A program made the position numbers and the translations under genes. The notes beneath the pieces are model-generated. The model was not told the origin of the DNA and did no database searches. It was given only the letters and a program-made list of their open reading frames with translations. A stretch of DNA of 64,000 nucleotides from Trichoplax sp. H2 (Eukaryota; Placozoa; Uniplacotomia; Trichoplacea): positions 1 through 64,000 of the forward strand of contig NOWV01000053.1 in assembly GCA_003344405.1 (NCBI GenBank), in the 5' to 3' direction. Below, piece by piece: positions 1-12,713 of the stretch. The number at the start of each line of letters is the position of its first letter. The stretch's first letter is position 1.

Positions 1-299
1 AAACTGCAAAAATCTCATTTTACCGGAGTACAGGGCCTAAAATGGATGTAATTACCAATTAAATACTTATAATTCAAGTGGCTAGCAAGATATTACAACT
101 ATAATTTTGAAATCTGTTTAGTTAATCCACTTTTAACAGCTGTGACATAGGGTAATTTAAATTAACGTTTGCTGTTACAATGTTATATACACAGACATAT
201 AAGAAGCAACTTAATTCAATCGTTACCGGAGAAATTTTTCTATGATATGAAGCAAGTACGATACATGTAAGGGTATTTATTGTGATGTTTCGGAAGGTT

Positions 300-779
300 G
301 AGAGTTCGGTATTAGTCGCAATAAAGTACAATAGAATAGTTAACGGAAGAGTAACCTTTATTGAGCTAGTGTAAGAGAATAATCGTGTAAGATTATCGTG
401 CGAGTAACGACGTGACTAGTCGAATAACTATAGTAGTATAGAATAGGTAAAGCGTGCAAGTTTACTGTGTAACTATCAGAACTAACTAACGAGATAGATG
501 GAAGAAGATAGCTTTCATAATGTTAGGAGCACAGCCGGAGGAAACTATTTATAGGCGCGAATGATTCATGAAAATAGGTTACTTCTATGTTAAGCCAGTG
601 CTACGGTATAAGTTAGCTAGGGTACAAGATATTTCCGCAGAATAAATTCTTAAATATAGATCATACATATTTAGAGTTATGTTACAGTCTTAAAGTTATG
701 CTACAGTCTAGTGAAAATTAATACTTTTACTAAAAATAGACTATATCGTATTTAGAAGTAAACACTACATTTATCTTAA
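300..779 (-). repeat. LTR-like repeat, copy A
   Basis: Reading on the minus strand, the copy begins with TGTAGTG at 779 and has a TATA-like box (cctataaatag) near 552. It reaches a short leader with GCGACTAA near 320. The start resembles the repeat at 31600 over about 75 bases (TGTAGTGTTTACTTCTAAAT is shared) and the whole layout resembles the repeat at 52661. All begin TGTAGTG; copies A and C place the TATA box about 230-240 bases in and end in ATTGTA followed by GCGACTAA. This is the expected layout of a retrotransposon LTR plus leader, but I see no gag or pol nearby. It could instead be a solo LTR or a promoter-like repeat. Confidence 0.5.
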
Positions 780-990
780 ACTAATGCTAAAGGAATTTAG
801 ACTTTAAAACTTTACATTACATTTTCACAAAACTGATTCAATGAAAAAATGTTAGGAACCTAGTAGCGCATAATATTAATCATAATCTAATCTTATTATT
901 CGTGAAATAGAAATATGTTATTAATATTTATCACAATATTGGACTTAATCCGGACATTTATAATTAAATGTGCATTTAATGTTACCATAG

Positions 991-3900
991 AGATCTGACA
1001 CTTAATGGATTAACATATTTTGACTTTACTTCACTGGAGGGCCTGCCAAATCTGTTGCGAGTGTTGGTATTAAAATCATGTATAGAACTCAGTAAATAAT
1101 CTATTTATAGTTATAGTAGCCTATAAATCAATAGCTATTTGCTATATTTTGTGATAATACTGTATATTTTACGATTTTGAACACCGGTACCTAATAAAAA
1201 TAGAAATAATTTGCATTCAGTAACAAAGTACCTTTGCTCAGCTAATGTTTAGCTTAAATAAATAGATCACTACTACATTGATGCCTACTTTAAATTAATA
1301 ATTATATAATCGAGCTTTCAAATGTGAAAAATACAATAAAATAATTTAAGCCTTTATTACAGTTTTTTAGGATATAATTATCTAACTACGTTCAAAAATA
1401 CTGCGCCAGCGAATTCAGTAATAGCGATTGAAAAACTGTGAGTAAATACAGGAATATTGTTATTAAATAAGAATTTTAATGTAAATAGAATATATTCTGC
1501 TCTAATGTAGTATATGATATCGCCTGAGCTTTCATTATCATGTATTCGATTTTATTCCTAACAAATCTTTAGCTATGCCCCGGACAACTTTTTGACACAT
1601 TTAGAATCAGATTTATTTTTTAATTTCCCATATTTGTATTACCTGTAAGTAGCTTTTGTTTTATAATACATGCAATGTTATGATTCCCTGACTAGAAGTG
1701 TTATGCTGATTGCATTATCGATAATAACATGCGATTTGAATTAATTCTATATCTTTAAACTAGTTTCATACCTAATAATCGACTACATGCCTTACCTGAT
1801 CATTTATGTAATGGTACACAGTTGAAAATGTTGTAAGTTAAAAATATAGACTTTAAGAAAATAAATTAGCTACCAAGCCTATCAATGTATACTTTAATGA
1901 TTTCATGTTACCTTTAATTACAATGATTTAAGAGATGTTAGTGGAAATTTAATCAGAAAAATCAATCGTCTACAGTTTACAGCCTGCAATTATTTGAAAA
2001 CAATGTACGTATTATTGTTGATATCGTTATATAACTGCAAATTGTAATGCTATAAACAAAGTTAATGACTAGAGCTCGGAAAGCTCGTAAGATGCTCTGG
2101 CTAATACGTATTGTATTAAATATCTAGCTTGATATATGGTAAAACTATCATTACCTAAATAAGAAATCCGTCTTAGCTTAACTTATGTTCATTATAAGAG
2201 TTCCTCAATAATATCGGACGATATTAACCATCCAGTGTAACATGAATGAGAGTCTGATTCTCTCCGAGAACTGCCGAAGCCTGACCTATAGAAAATTAGA
2301 CTAAAAAACTGTAGTCACAAATCACTAAATGTATTTGTATCGTTACATGTGTGGCTGCTTCTATCTTACAACATTTACAAAGAGTATACAAAACGTTATA
2401 TTAAATATGCAAAATAATGATTTTTGAATCATAAGAAGTGATTACATAGGGACATTTATCGAATATAGACTCTTATCCGTATAGCTCTTTTTAAATACAC
2501 TCTTTTCTAGTGGCTTACATTTTTTATAAATACTATATTGGATTTCTTCAAAGTGTATATCTATGAGATAATTTTAACATAAATAACGTCACTACCGAAA
2601 CAAATCTTATTTACAATGAAAAGTGTTATAGTTTCTTAGGGTTTAAATTAGGTCACTCTAGGACGTACTTTAGATAAATTAAATGAAGTTCGAATTTTGA
2701 ATATAAATGATTTCTAAACGAGTGAAGCGAAAATATATAGTTACTTAATTTATTACATAAAAAATATTCGTGCTGGATAGACAACCAAAATTTGAGTAAA
2801 TGATTGCTAAGTATACAATAGGCATTTCCCGAATTTACTAGGCATTTCACAAATTCACTAGTCTTTGTACTTACATGTTGATGATTGCATTAGCAAATAA
2901 AACATATTTTCTAATGTCTTTTAGAAATCTATCAGGAAATAAGATTACTACCATCGAGACGAATACCTTTATCGATGTAAAGGCATTAAAAGAAATGTAT
3001 GCCATTGTAATAAATTACTTAATACTTAAACCAAAGTAGAGTCGCTAATGTTGGTCACATTTATGAATTTCTTAATTTAGCCGACTAAATAACAACTCTA
3101 TAGATCGTATTCCACTTCACACATTCTCTTCATCTTCACCATTAACCATCGTGTAAGTATTTAAAATATCTGCTTATATCTACTCCCAGTGCTTGTTAAA
3201 TATTCGGAGATCGGAATTAGTCCATAACCTAATGTTATTTATGTGGTTCGTAATACTGCTTGAGTCAAAAAGTAAACCGCGTATAATATGTAGATAACGT
3301 AAAGTTTATTAGGAAAATTGTAAAAAACAAGGCAAGGCAGATTTATAGTTAATATAATCTATAAGCGTAAATCAGTGTATGTAATCGTGAGGTATAAACG
3401 GAGGAGTACAGAATGGAAGTAGCTTGTAAGGGAAGGATGAACGTAAAATTATACCAGTCTTAAAAGAACTGCGCAGAAGAAGTACAAAACTCCGTACTAC
3501 AAAAAACTATTCAATTATTAACATACATCCGTTTAAATAGTAACAAATGAAGCATGTTTATCCATGAGTTACACGCGTAAAATTATATTTTAAGCGAACA
3601 CAAAACGCGTGCAATTGTGTAACAACAAGCATGATAACTATATTATTTAATCGTGATAGCACATATATATATAATAGGTGCTTAACAAATACTAATAACT
3701 CTGAATATGTAATAGTTATCTAACGTACTAACATATGTAATACCTACCCAACTAAAAAATGCTAATATTATCGATCGCTGGATATTTGATAAGTATACCC
3801 GTATATAAATACGTTACAGTATTAGAATTATTCTATATGTTTAAACTTACTGTGACAGTGTTATATACTGTATTAGAGTAGAAATATCTATGTTAGGACA

Positions 3901-6900
3901 ATTCTACTAGCCTATCCTTATTTAGTTAACTTCTAATTTGGATATACTGTGTTTTAATATAGCACTGACTTTTTATCACAGTGATACATATAAACATACT
4001 GAAATTAATAGTTATAATAGGGAATGCAAATTATCTACTTACAGTTCGAATCATTGTAATTGTAACTCACTTATGGTAGATTATAAATTATCGTGGAAAT
4101 GTTCCGTGATAGGACATATCGTAATCTGACTATTCTGTATTAGTCATCAGATGTCTATGTTCTTGAATACTGTTGTCTGCATTAAGGAAGCAGTAGCTAA
4201 AATTAATATCTAATTCAGTAAATCATTCCAAAGTTAATCGTACTAACCTTGACTCATGAACTATTGAGGAAGAGTATATAAATGCAGTATATCGTGTAAT
4301 AAAGTGGATTCTTAAACTTAGTGTTTAGCGTAAAATACAAGGCGTACAAGTCTTTGTGTAGTCTGCTAGTAGAGCAAAAGTGTTCCTGATAGTGCAGATA
4401 TCGTTCCTTGATACGTGGTTTAAGGAATTGACTTATTGATTGTACATTACGTTATCTTGTTGCCAAGCTGTTTTGTGACACTTACTCACTTAAATCCGAG
4501 CTCTAGCTTTCTAGATTTGCTCATGCTGGCTATAATTATAATTATTATGCGATTTACTGTTAAAATTTATATTTAAAATTTGTGTTAATGACTAGAATGA
4601 GCTCTCATATAACAGATGGCATATGTTAATTAGTATACGTTTAGTTAAGATTTCAAGGTAGTTTGGTACTATTATAGAAAACGCTCAATTTCTAGAACCG
4701 ACATTGATAATAGGATGATCTAAAATGCTTATTTCTGTTACTTTGCATTTAGGAATTTGGCCTTAAACAAGATTAGTTTTGTTGATGAAAACGCTTTTGG
4801 GAGTCTAGCAGTGCTGCAGAACTTGTAATAATACTATTACATAGAAATACACTAATATACGATGAAACCCATCATTGAGTAGATACTGACAACATTGTCA
4901 ATTTGTGATTATTTACTCATAAGAGATTTATCTAGAAACCGACTGACAAGGATTACTGCTTCTTTATTTGCAAATATTCCTTACTTAACTTCTCTGTAGG
5001 TGAAAATTAAATACATTAGATACTCTTTGAATTCTTACCTGAAATTTCATTATCACAACTATAGTTAAAGCGTTGAATATCTAATAAATTGTAATTTATC
5101 ATTAGGTTCTTTATTTTTTAGACATCTGAACGGCCTTCGATTAAAGAATTTCATAAATGCTTCCTCAATTTCTAATAAAATCCAACACCTGTAAATGAAA
5201 ATCATTTTCACAAATTGTTACCATTTCGCTGGTAACCTGCATTAAATTTGCTCACTAAGGCTACTATTCAGCCTTTTTAAACGTAGTCTAAGCCTAAACT
5301 AATACGATATACTCCCAGTTATAATCATGTAATAGCATCCTGCTATTGTTATTGATTCGCCTACATAACCAAAAATAGAAACAGTACAAGTGCGCAGTTT
5401 TATCGTATTAGCTGCCTACTTCACTTCTGCAATCAACTGAGATATGTACACTCCTATAGGTATTAGAATTAAAGCTGCTGTAAGTGTATTATAGCATAGA
5501 TAATCTGAGGAGAAAAAATAGGTTATATTAAACAAGGGCACTAAAAATGTCTCAAACAGTAGCTCTTATAAACCTAGTCTATGCAAGTTAATTAGCGTCA
5601 CAAATTTGCATTGCGACAAAATAACATAATTTACGATCATTAAGTCACATCCTTAAATCATGCATCAAGGGATACTATCCACTCGATCAGAAATAATACT
5701 CAGTTGTCAACAGACAAGATTCAAGTGTCTCATAGTCGATATTAAACATAGATTCTCAAGAAATCTCTTTGTTATACGATAAATCTTAATTTATACTGTA
5801 AACGGTATACATTTCTTCAATAATTGAGGAGTCCTAGTTTACCCTTTTAGTAGTGAAGCCTTTCAGCAAATGAGATAGTGATCTTTTGCGTCATTATGTA
5901 ATCAAGACAGCAACCGTTAACGAACATACCAGTAGATATCAAATGACAATACAAAATAGTCAGATTATATTAACTCCATATTGCATACACAGAATACGTA
6001 TTCTCGAGTTAATCACATTAAACCTTAAGTTAGCTTCTATCCCAACAATTTAAACTATAAGTAATGTAGATTCCGATTATTCTCAGCTGCTAAATATACA
6101 AGTAAGTATTAATTTCAGCACTGCTGTTTCACAATAATCTAATGCTATATTATGACACAATATATCTAAATTAAAGGCTAACTAAATTAAGTTAATTAGC
6201 CCTTAACATTGCTTCAACATAGATATCATTATTCTTATTCATCATTGTACCTCATAATACTACACCAATTACCTAAATTGTGGCGCAATTTACTATACCG
6301 ATGCGCAAAGCTTAAGGATTTACTATGGGAATAGTATTCTATTCTACAAATTAGAATTTCATCTATACAAAATTATGGCAAACATCCTTATGTATCCGAA
6401 CTCGTATCTAGAATTTTTAAAACAATGATAGTAGTAATCATTTAACCAATACGATTATATAAGCTAATAGTATAAGAAAATATAACTAAGAATTGTTTGA
6501 TTGGTAAAGACAATCATCATTACATGCTAATTCAAGTAACTGTGTGTAACATTGATTACCAACGACGCAACCTTAATAGAAATTATTCGTATTTCACGTA
6601 ATTACAAACACATATTAAATACTTCGCTAGAATATACTTTATTTCATACTTGATGAAATCGACTGTACGCTTCGGTAAATGATAAAATGCTTATAGATAT
6701 CTTATTACGCCAATAAGTTGTGGTCTACACGTATATCTCTCGAATAATTGTTCCACGTGGTCATTTCGTATCTGCTTAAAATTATTAGAAATTTGGATGA
6801 CAATAGTATAAGCTCCGTCCACGCATCATCGGCGCCAATACTTCGTGGTCTTAAGGAACTGTATGAAAATTGAATTAGCTAACTATAAAATCTAGATGTT

Positions 6901-9900
6901 ACCTTCATTTATTAACTTGTTCAATATTGAAATCTATACTGTAATATGTATCTAGCACTCATCAAACCTATTTTAAATATAAAGTTGCTATAGCTTAGTA
7001 AATTCTAATACTATCAGTACCTATACTTATAAATCTAAGGTAAATAAGCATGCTTAACTTGCCAAATTTTTACTGAATTTTTTAGCTATATAAACCGAAA
7101 TAATCTGGGAGATGAGGAATATGTGAAGTTGTTAACCTTAACTCCTAACCTGAAGATATTGTTAGTGAAAGATAATTAATAAGAATACAGATACATTTAA
7201 ATTTACAAGTTAAACACTTTAAAATAATACTGCCATGCGTAAAAGTAACTTTATTTAGCCGTATTTCTACATTATGTATATTAAATTTCAAGACATCGCC
7301 GTACTTGATACGGTAATTCTTGGGTACATAAAATTCATAATATGTAGTTTATTAATAAAACTCCTTTAATGTGTCCTTAATAAGTGAAGCAACATGCATT
7401 AAAGATACTCAAAAGCTGGTTAAAAATTAAAATTTTTATCGATGCTTTAATTTAATTATAGGTTCCTAAGCAATAATAACCTTTCTGAAATCTGTCCAAA
7501 ATTCCAGTCTTCAATTGCCTTTTCAAACATAATAATTCTGTTCGTATCTAAATTCGTATACCTTATAGAGAAAGCTATAAGCTTCTGTTAGCCTCCTTTC
7601 TTTATCCAAACTTGATAAAAATTAACAAATTTCAAAAAGGAGCATCGATCACAGTAGAACTTATCCATAATATTTTACCAACAAATAAAATTCTATATGC
7701 TGAGAAATGCGTATATTACACCCTTAGATAAAACAGTAGAATTTTCCATTCTAAAATCTTTATAATTCATGAATGATCTTAAAGACTTATGTGACTTTAA
7801 AATTTTACTATCGGTTAGAGTGTACATGCTTATTGAGTAATAGTAGCCGTTTTATAGCTACCACACTATAAATTATCTAGAAATGTACTGATGATGATTT
7901 GTTAACGACTTCTAACATATTTTTATTTATAGCTTATAATATCCATTTGCAATAAGATATACTAGGCCTAGAACTCACAATATCCCTTTCTCTAAATTAA
8001 CTCTAGAGATTTAATTAAAGATCATTAGGCCTATCCAACAGTAACACAATACTACTAACAGCCAATGATAGGTTTTGAATTAGCAATTTATTAACTCTTT
8101 CCCAAGTCTTGATATCCGAGACCGTATACGATTTGCCTGACATTAATTATAAATGAGTATTTGTTATAATCAATTTCAATCTGTCTCAGATTTAAAAAAT
8201 ATTAACTATTGAACTACGAAGCTTAGCATATTAACAACTGAATAGATACATACTTCTTCAATATCATCTTATACTAATAACCAATGTCTACGCAGCATAT
8301 CACAGTATAAATTAGCTAGATTTTTAACAAAGTTTGACGTCAGTTTAGCCTAGAAGAGATATGTAGTTTACTGGGACCTCTTAGTAAAAGAGATTGGCAT
8401 TATACTGACTTATACTGCAGGTTGATATCGTAGAGTACTAGCCTAACAGTAGGTTCCTAGCGTGGAAATTTTTGTAGTAGCTTTTATTTTTCTCATTACG
8501 AATATCAGCTTGTAACTACTAGTATCTTTTTTTCTTTGTCAGTATATGAAATTGTTTAATTTCATGCTTAATTAATGGTTCATTTCGATCAGTTATTAAT
8601 TAAATCGTAATATTTTATCGACGAAGCGAGTAAACAAGGCTTCGATGGTATTTGCTGTAGTAGCCAACATCTAAATTAAAAACTTTATGTGTAGTAATCA
8701 GTTCGCATAATCATAATTTACGTATAAAAAATATCTTAAATTTATTCAGTGCATTTATTCACTGACTTATTTTGATAATTTGCTGTCATACAAATGAAAT
8801 TTTCGTTTCGTAATGCACATGATATATATTTCTAGAAGTAAATAGAGTGTGGTAGTATATTACAATATGTATAGTTCAGGAAGATGACTATCTTAATTTA
8901 AAGTTATATTAGATTTTTAAAATGCTTGATTTATTATAATTATTACCGGTAACGCCTGTGAAATATCTCAAAGAAACATTCTATTAAACATGAAATAGTA
9001 ATTAAATTTTGAAATTAATAGAAATCTCAATGGCAATAACGTCGAAAAATTAGATAGCTATTGCTTTTGGAATATGCCTGAACTCAATAGCCTGTAAGTC
9101 AAATTTTACAATTTGTAGTAACTAATTCTAGTAATGCAGTAACTGAAATTGACGTTCGGTCTCAGATGATAATTTAAAATTTAGCATCAGAAATAAAGAA
9201 ATTTCGGATGCCTGCAATATCTAAAATATAGCTGATAATTGAAATGGTTTTCTCAATTTATATTTTACGTATAATTATTTGCAGGTTTTTGATAGATAAT
9301 CCTATAATAACTTTTAATGACCGTTCTTTTGGTGGTATAGAAGGCTTTCGAAGTTTGTAAGTACGCACACATGAGTACAGTAATATCTCCTATTCTTACG
9401 TAGTTAGATAAGTATGTTCTATAATTAAAACTGAATATTAGTAATTACTTTTACCAACATATGTACGGTTGCTTTTTCGACACTGCGTGACTCTTTTAGC
9501 GTAATTTATCACGTTCAGTATACTACATTACGATATACATACCATTGATTGTCTCTGCAATCAAATTAATTCTATTTCGCTAATTCACGTATCCAAAAAT
9601 TTATTCATAACATTAAGTTAACGATAAGAAAAGGCCTCGGTTTTATTAGGCCGATAAATTTATTGTAATTCTATTGCTTTATATCTAGTTGACATAGCGT
9701 ACTTCTAAGTGGATAAATGGTTAGATGAAGATTTTAAAACAAAAAGTTGTATACGTACTTTTAACTCAAGGCTACTTAGAATAATAGCAACGGAGTATGG
9801 AAAGTAAAAGTTCCCACAGTTTCTTCCTCTAAATGCTACAACGAAACGATTTATAAAGCGATCATGCAGAAATAAATTTTCCTAAATTTAATGTTTCTCT

Positions 9901-11778
9901 CTACCTACCAGAAGTCCATGCAACAGTTTATACTCGACGTTGAGTTCACAAAATTATTTGTTAAAAGATATTTAGAATCAATACAATTCATTTTATTTCA
10001 TTTTTTTAATTCATGGCTGTAATAATTATACCTATGTTACGAAGCAAAGCACCGTACATGCTAATTAAATAGATTTTGTTAGTATTTAGCTAATGGATCA
10101 TATTGGTAATTGATAATTGAAATTAAGAATATTAATATCTAGATTGCTAGACAACAAAGGCATAAATGCATTTTGCAATTAATTAGTAGAGCCTATATAG
10201 ATATTAATAATGGTGGTACGTTAGCATCCGCTGCGATTATCGTACAAAGCCTCAAGGGTCTAATTGGCTATTAATTCGTTATTGCTAATTAAAGTTGTCT
10301 ACGTATTTGTATCTATAGTAAACTATATAGTTCATTGAGGCTTGTCCTCCTATACAAATTATGTAAATCTTATATTGTCAAGTTACTATGTGTGCACCAA
10401 TAATTTAGTGGAAGGGTATAAAAGGAAGAGCGAATGCTCAGTTCCTGAGTTCTTTATTAGATCGTGTACGAGAAGGTACTCGGCTACTCTATTAATAAAT
10501 ACTATACTAATCTTGTAGAACAGTCTTATCCCTGTGTGACCGTAAGTAGTATATAACTACCATACAGTAGAACTCCTGGTGTAGTGGAGCAAGGTATAAG
10601 TAATCTATTAGTTTAGTGTAGTAGTTCATAACATAAATTTGTGACAACCTAGTAAAGGTCGAATTAAGCATAAATTAGCCTTGGAACAGCTATCTTCTTC
10701 TAATTTGGATTTTTCCTCGTCTATTAACTATAGACATTCGACCCGTGAATATTTGTGTTGCATTGTGCCATCCACAGTGATTGTGTGTAGACCAAATCCG
10801 AATCAATTTAGCTTATCTACATGCTATGATATTCTATCGCATGATTTATTGCGAATATTTATCTGGGTAATTGGTATAATTTCAGTCGTTGGTAACATGA
10901 TTTCTATAAGGTGGCATTCTCAAAAAAAATCTTCTAAAATACTTGGAATAGTAGAAATACTATTAATTAACTTATCGGCGGCCGATTTTGTCATGGGTGT
11001 CTACCTAGTTATCATAGCGTCAGCTAATGTACACTATGCAAACCGTTATTATGAAATTTTAGAAGAATGGCTACGTAGTCCGCCATGTTTAACGGCTTCA
11101 TTTTGTATTTCATTATCAAGCTTAATGTCGACATTTGTACTCTTCCTAATAACTCTTGATCGTTATCTGCACCTAGTTTATCCTTTTCAAAATTATCGCT
11201 TATCTAGTAAAACTACTATTCTAGCGTTAGTAACTTTTTGGATAACATCAATCACATTGTCTGGATTACCAATTATTTATAGCATAGATCAACCATCAAT
11301 TAATCGTCTATATTCTAGTAATAGTGCATGCTTGCCTGGTAATTTTAATAATCCATATTTATTAACATGGCTATTATGTTATGCTGGATTAACCTTCGTC
11401 GTTTGGATTCTTATTGCAATCATGTATGTCGCAATTCTATCGACACTAGCAAATTCACGGAAAAAGGCTCATAGATGTTTATCAAAGAATGATAAGATTA
11501 TTCGGGCTAAAATGATTATTATCGTAGCAACGGATTTAATTTGCTGGCTACCATTATATTCAGTATTAATTCGAGGTTTTGGTTCTGGATTAGACACGCA
11601 TTCATTGCCCTTTATTGCGGTTTTATCATTGCCACTGAATTCTTGTATTAATCCAATTCTTTATACGATCTGTACAAGTACTTTTATCAATTACATCAAT
11701 TTGGCTATTGGAAAGTTAAATTGCTGTTCATGTTTAGCATTCTCTCGATCAATTCGTGAGTCAACTCAAGGTAGGTAA
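991..11778 (+). CDS. LRR-containing G-protein-coupled receptor (LGR / relaxin-receptor type), 5' incomplete
   Basis: The gene encodes a 7TM receptor with a leucine-rich ectodomain, expected at the plasma membrane. The final exon, 10653-11778, carries the hinge cysteines (residues CC), TM1 with VVGN, TM2 with NLSAADFVMG, the DRY motif (LDRYLHLVYPF), TM6 with CWLP and TM7 with NSCINPILY. The paired extracellular-loop cysteines are also present. Upstream are single-LRR exons at 991-1065 (end uncertain), 1764-1832, 2925-2996, 4753-4824, 4924-4995, 5122-5190, 6789-6860, 7086-7160, 7462-7539, 9022-9093 and 9285-9356. All but the first clearly start with one base and end with two bases of a split Leu codon (phase 2), and most are 72 bp. 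The last exon can also start in phase 2 (acceptor ag/TAAAGG at 10651), so the chain is consistent. TM2 and the hinge favour class C (RXFP-like) LGRs. No signal peptide or LDLa exon was found, so the 5' end may lie outside the window. Whether every LRR exon belongs to one transcript is inferred. Confidence 0.82.
10415..10426 (+). promoter_or_regulatory. TATA-like element upstream of the 7TM exon
   Basis: The sequence gggtataaaagg lies about 230 bases before the 7TM exon. It could be an internal promoter giving an LRR-less receptor, or the core of a decayed LTR, since ataaata follows about 70 bases downstream. Only the motif supports it. Confidence 0.2.
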
Positions 11779-12219
11779 CTACAAGCAAGTAAGTTAAGGC
11801 TTATTTTTCAAGTAAGGTGATTGATGTACTTCTGAAACCTTATTACATACGATTTTTAAAACTATTATGCAATAGTATACGTCTCAATAACTACAAAACA
11901 GTGTATAGCTATTAAACTTGCATACTTTCACAATGAAGTGTATTCCTTAGTTAAACGATAACAAAATAATTCTGTTTTAGATATTTATACCGGCTCAATT
12001 CATCCATCACATGTCATCGCGCTCTCCAGTAATCCTGATCTATCTAAGGTAATCTTTTTGGATGATCGACGAGAAATTTTTTACGTTCAGAACCAAAAAT
12101 CTTACACACTTGATTTTGCCTAACATAGTTATTCCTTATTTCTTATTGAAAACCATAAATGATCTTGGCTTCAGAAAGATTTATTTTAAAATCTTTAATA
12201 TTCAACTCAATCAAAAATT

Positions 12220-12424
12220 TTATTCGTCTAATATTTGTTTTAAGTATTGTATAATCTGAACTGGATCAGTAGCATTTACGTTACTCCATATAATGACCAT
12301 TGCTAGACCGAAAACACGGTAATGACTCTTAAGCAATGAGCGAAACAAATACATATGACAATTATGTGGCATGGTTAGTTCTTTCTTTATGAAATAAATG
12401 CTAGATTTAACTATTCTAGTATTT
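12220..12424 (-). CDS. Possible terminal exon, unknown protein
   Basis: On the minus strand a frame of about 55 residues runs to a stop near 12220-12222. It contains a continuous stretch including YRVFGLAMVIIWSNVN and ends QYLKQILDE. The composition is protein-like (balanced hydrophobic and polar residues, not the Ile/Phe/Tyr-rich noise typical of this AT-rich DNA). An acceptor-like ag lies at the left of KELTMPH. I do not recognise the family, and I found no upstream exons on this strand before the kinase-like exons on the other strand. Confidence 0.3.
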
Positions 12425-12713
12425 CGAAAGAAGTTCAATCAGTGATGAATAATTCTTTGCACATAATCAGTTTAATTATGGTAGTCTGGTATTCTTGTAA
12501 ATTACAAAATGACAAAAGTTTCTGAAATTTCATTACTTTTTTACTAAGATTTATACAAGGTATATGTCTATCATTTATTTATTACACTAAATATTATCTA
12601 TCACTAGTAGTATATAACACTTAGGTAAAGTAAGTTTTAAGATAAACTCATATGAAAATATTTAACTTCGATGCAAGGTTTACATTAAAGTCAAATTACC
12701 TCATAATCACAAA

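Noticed and set aside
122-331. 69-residue minus-strand frame as a gene
   Set aside because: It overlaps the leader of the LTR-like copy A and the rest is hydrophobic noise; at most a gag fragment.
3938-4129. Cys-containing frame (HCNCNSLMVDY) as an LRR N-terminal cap of the receptor
   Set aside because: It lies between LRR exons, not before them, and its spacing of cysteines does not fit an LRRNT or LDLa module well.
8356-8421. Possible extra LRR exon (LEEICSLLGPLSK)
   Set aside because: No LxxLxLxxN core and no consistent split-Leu phase.
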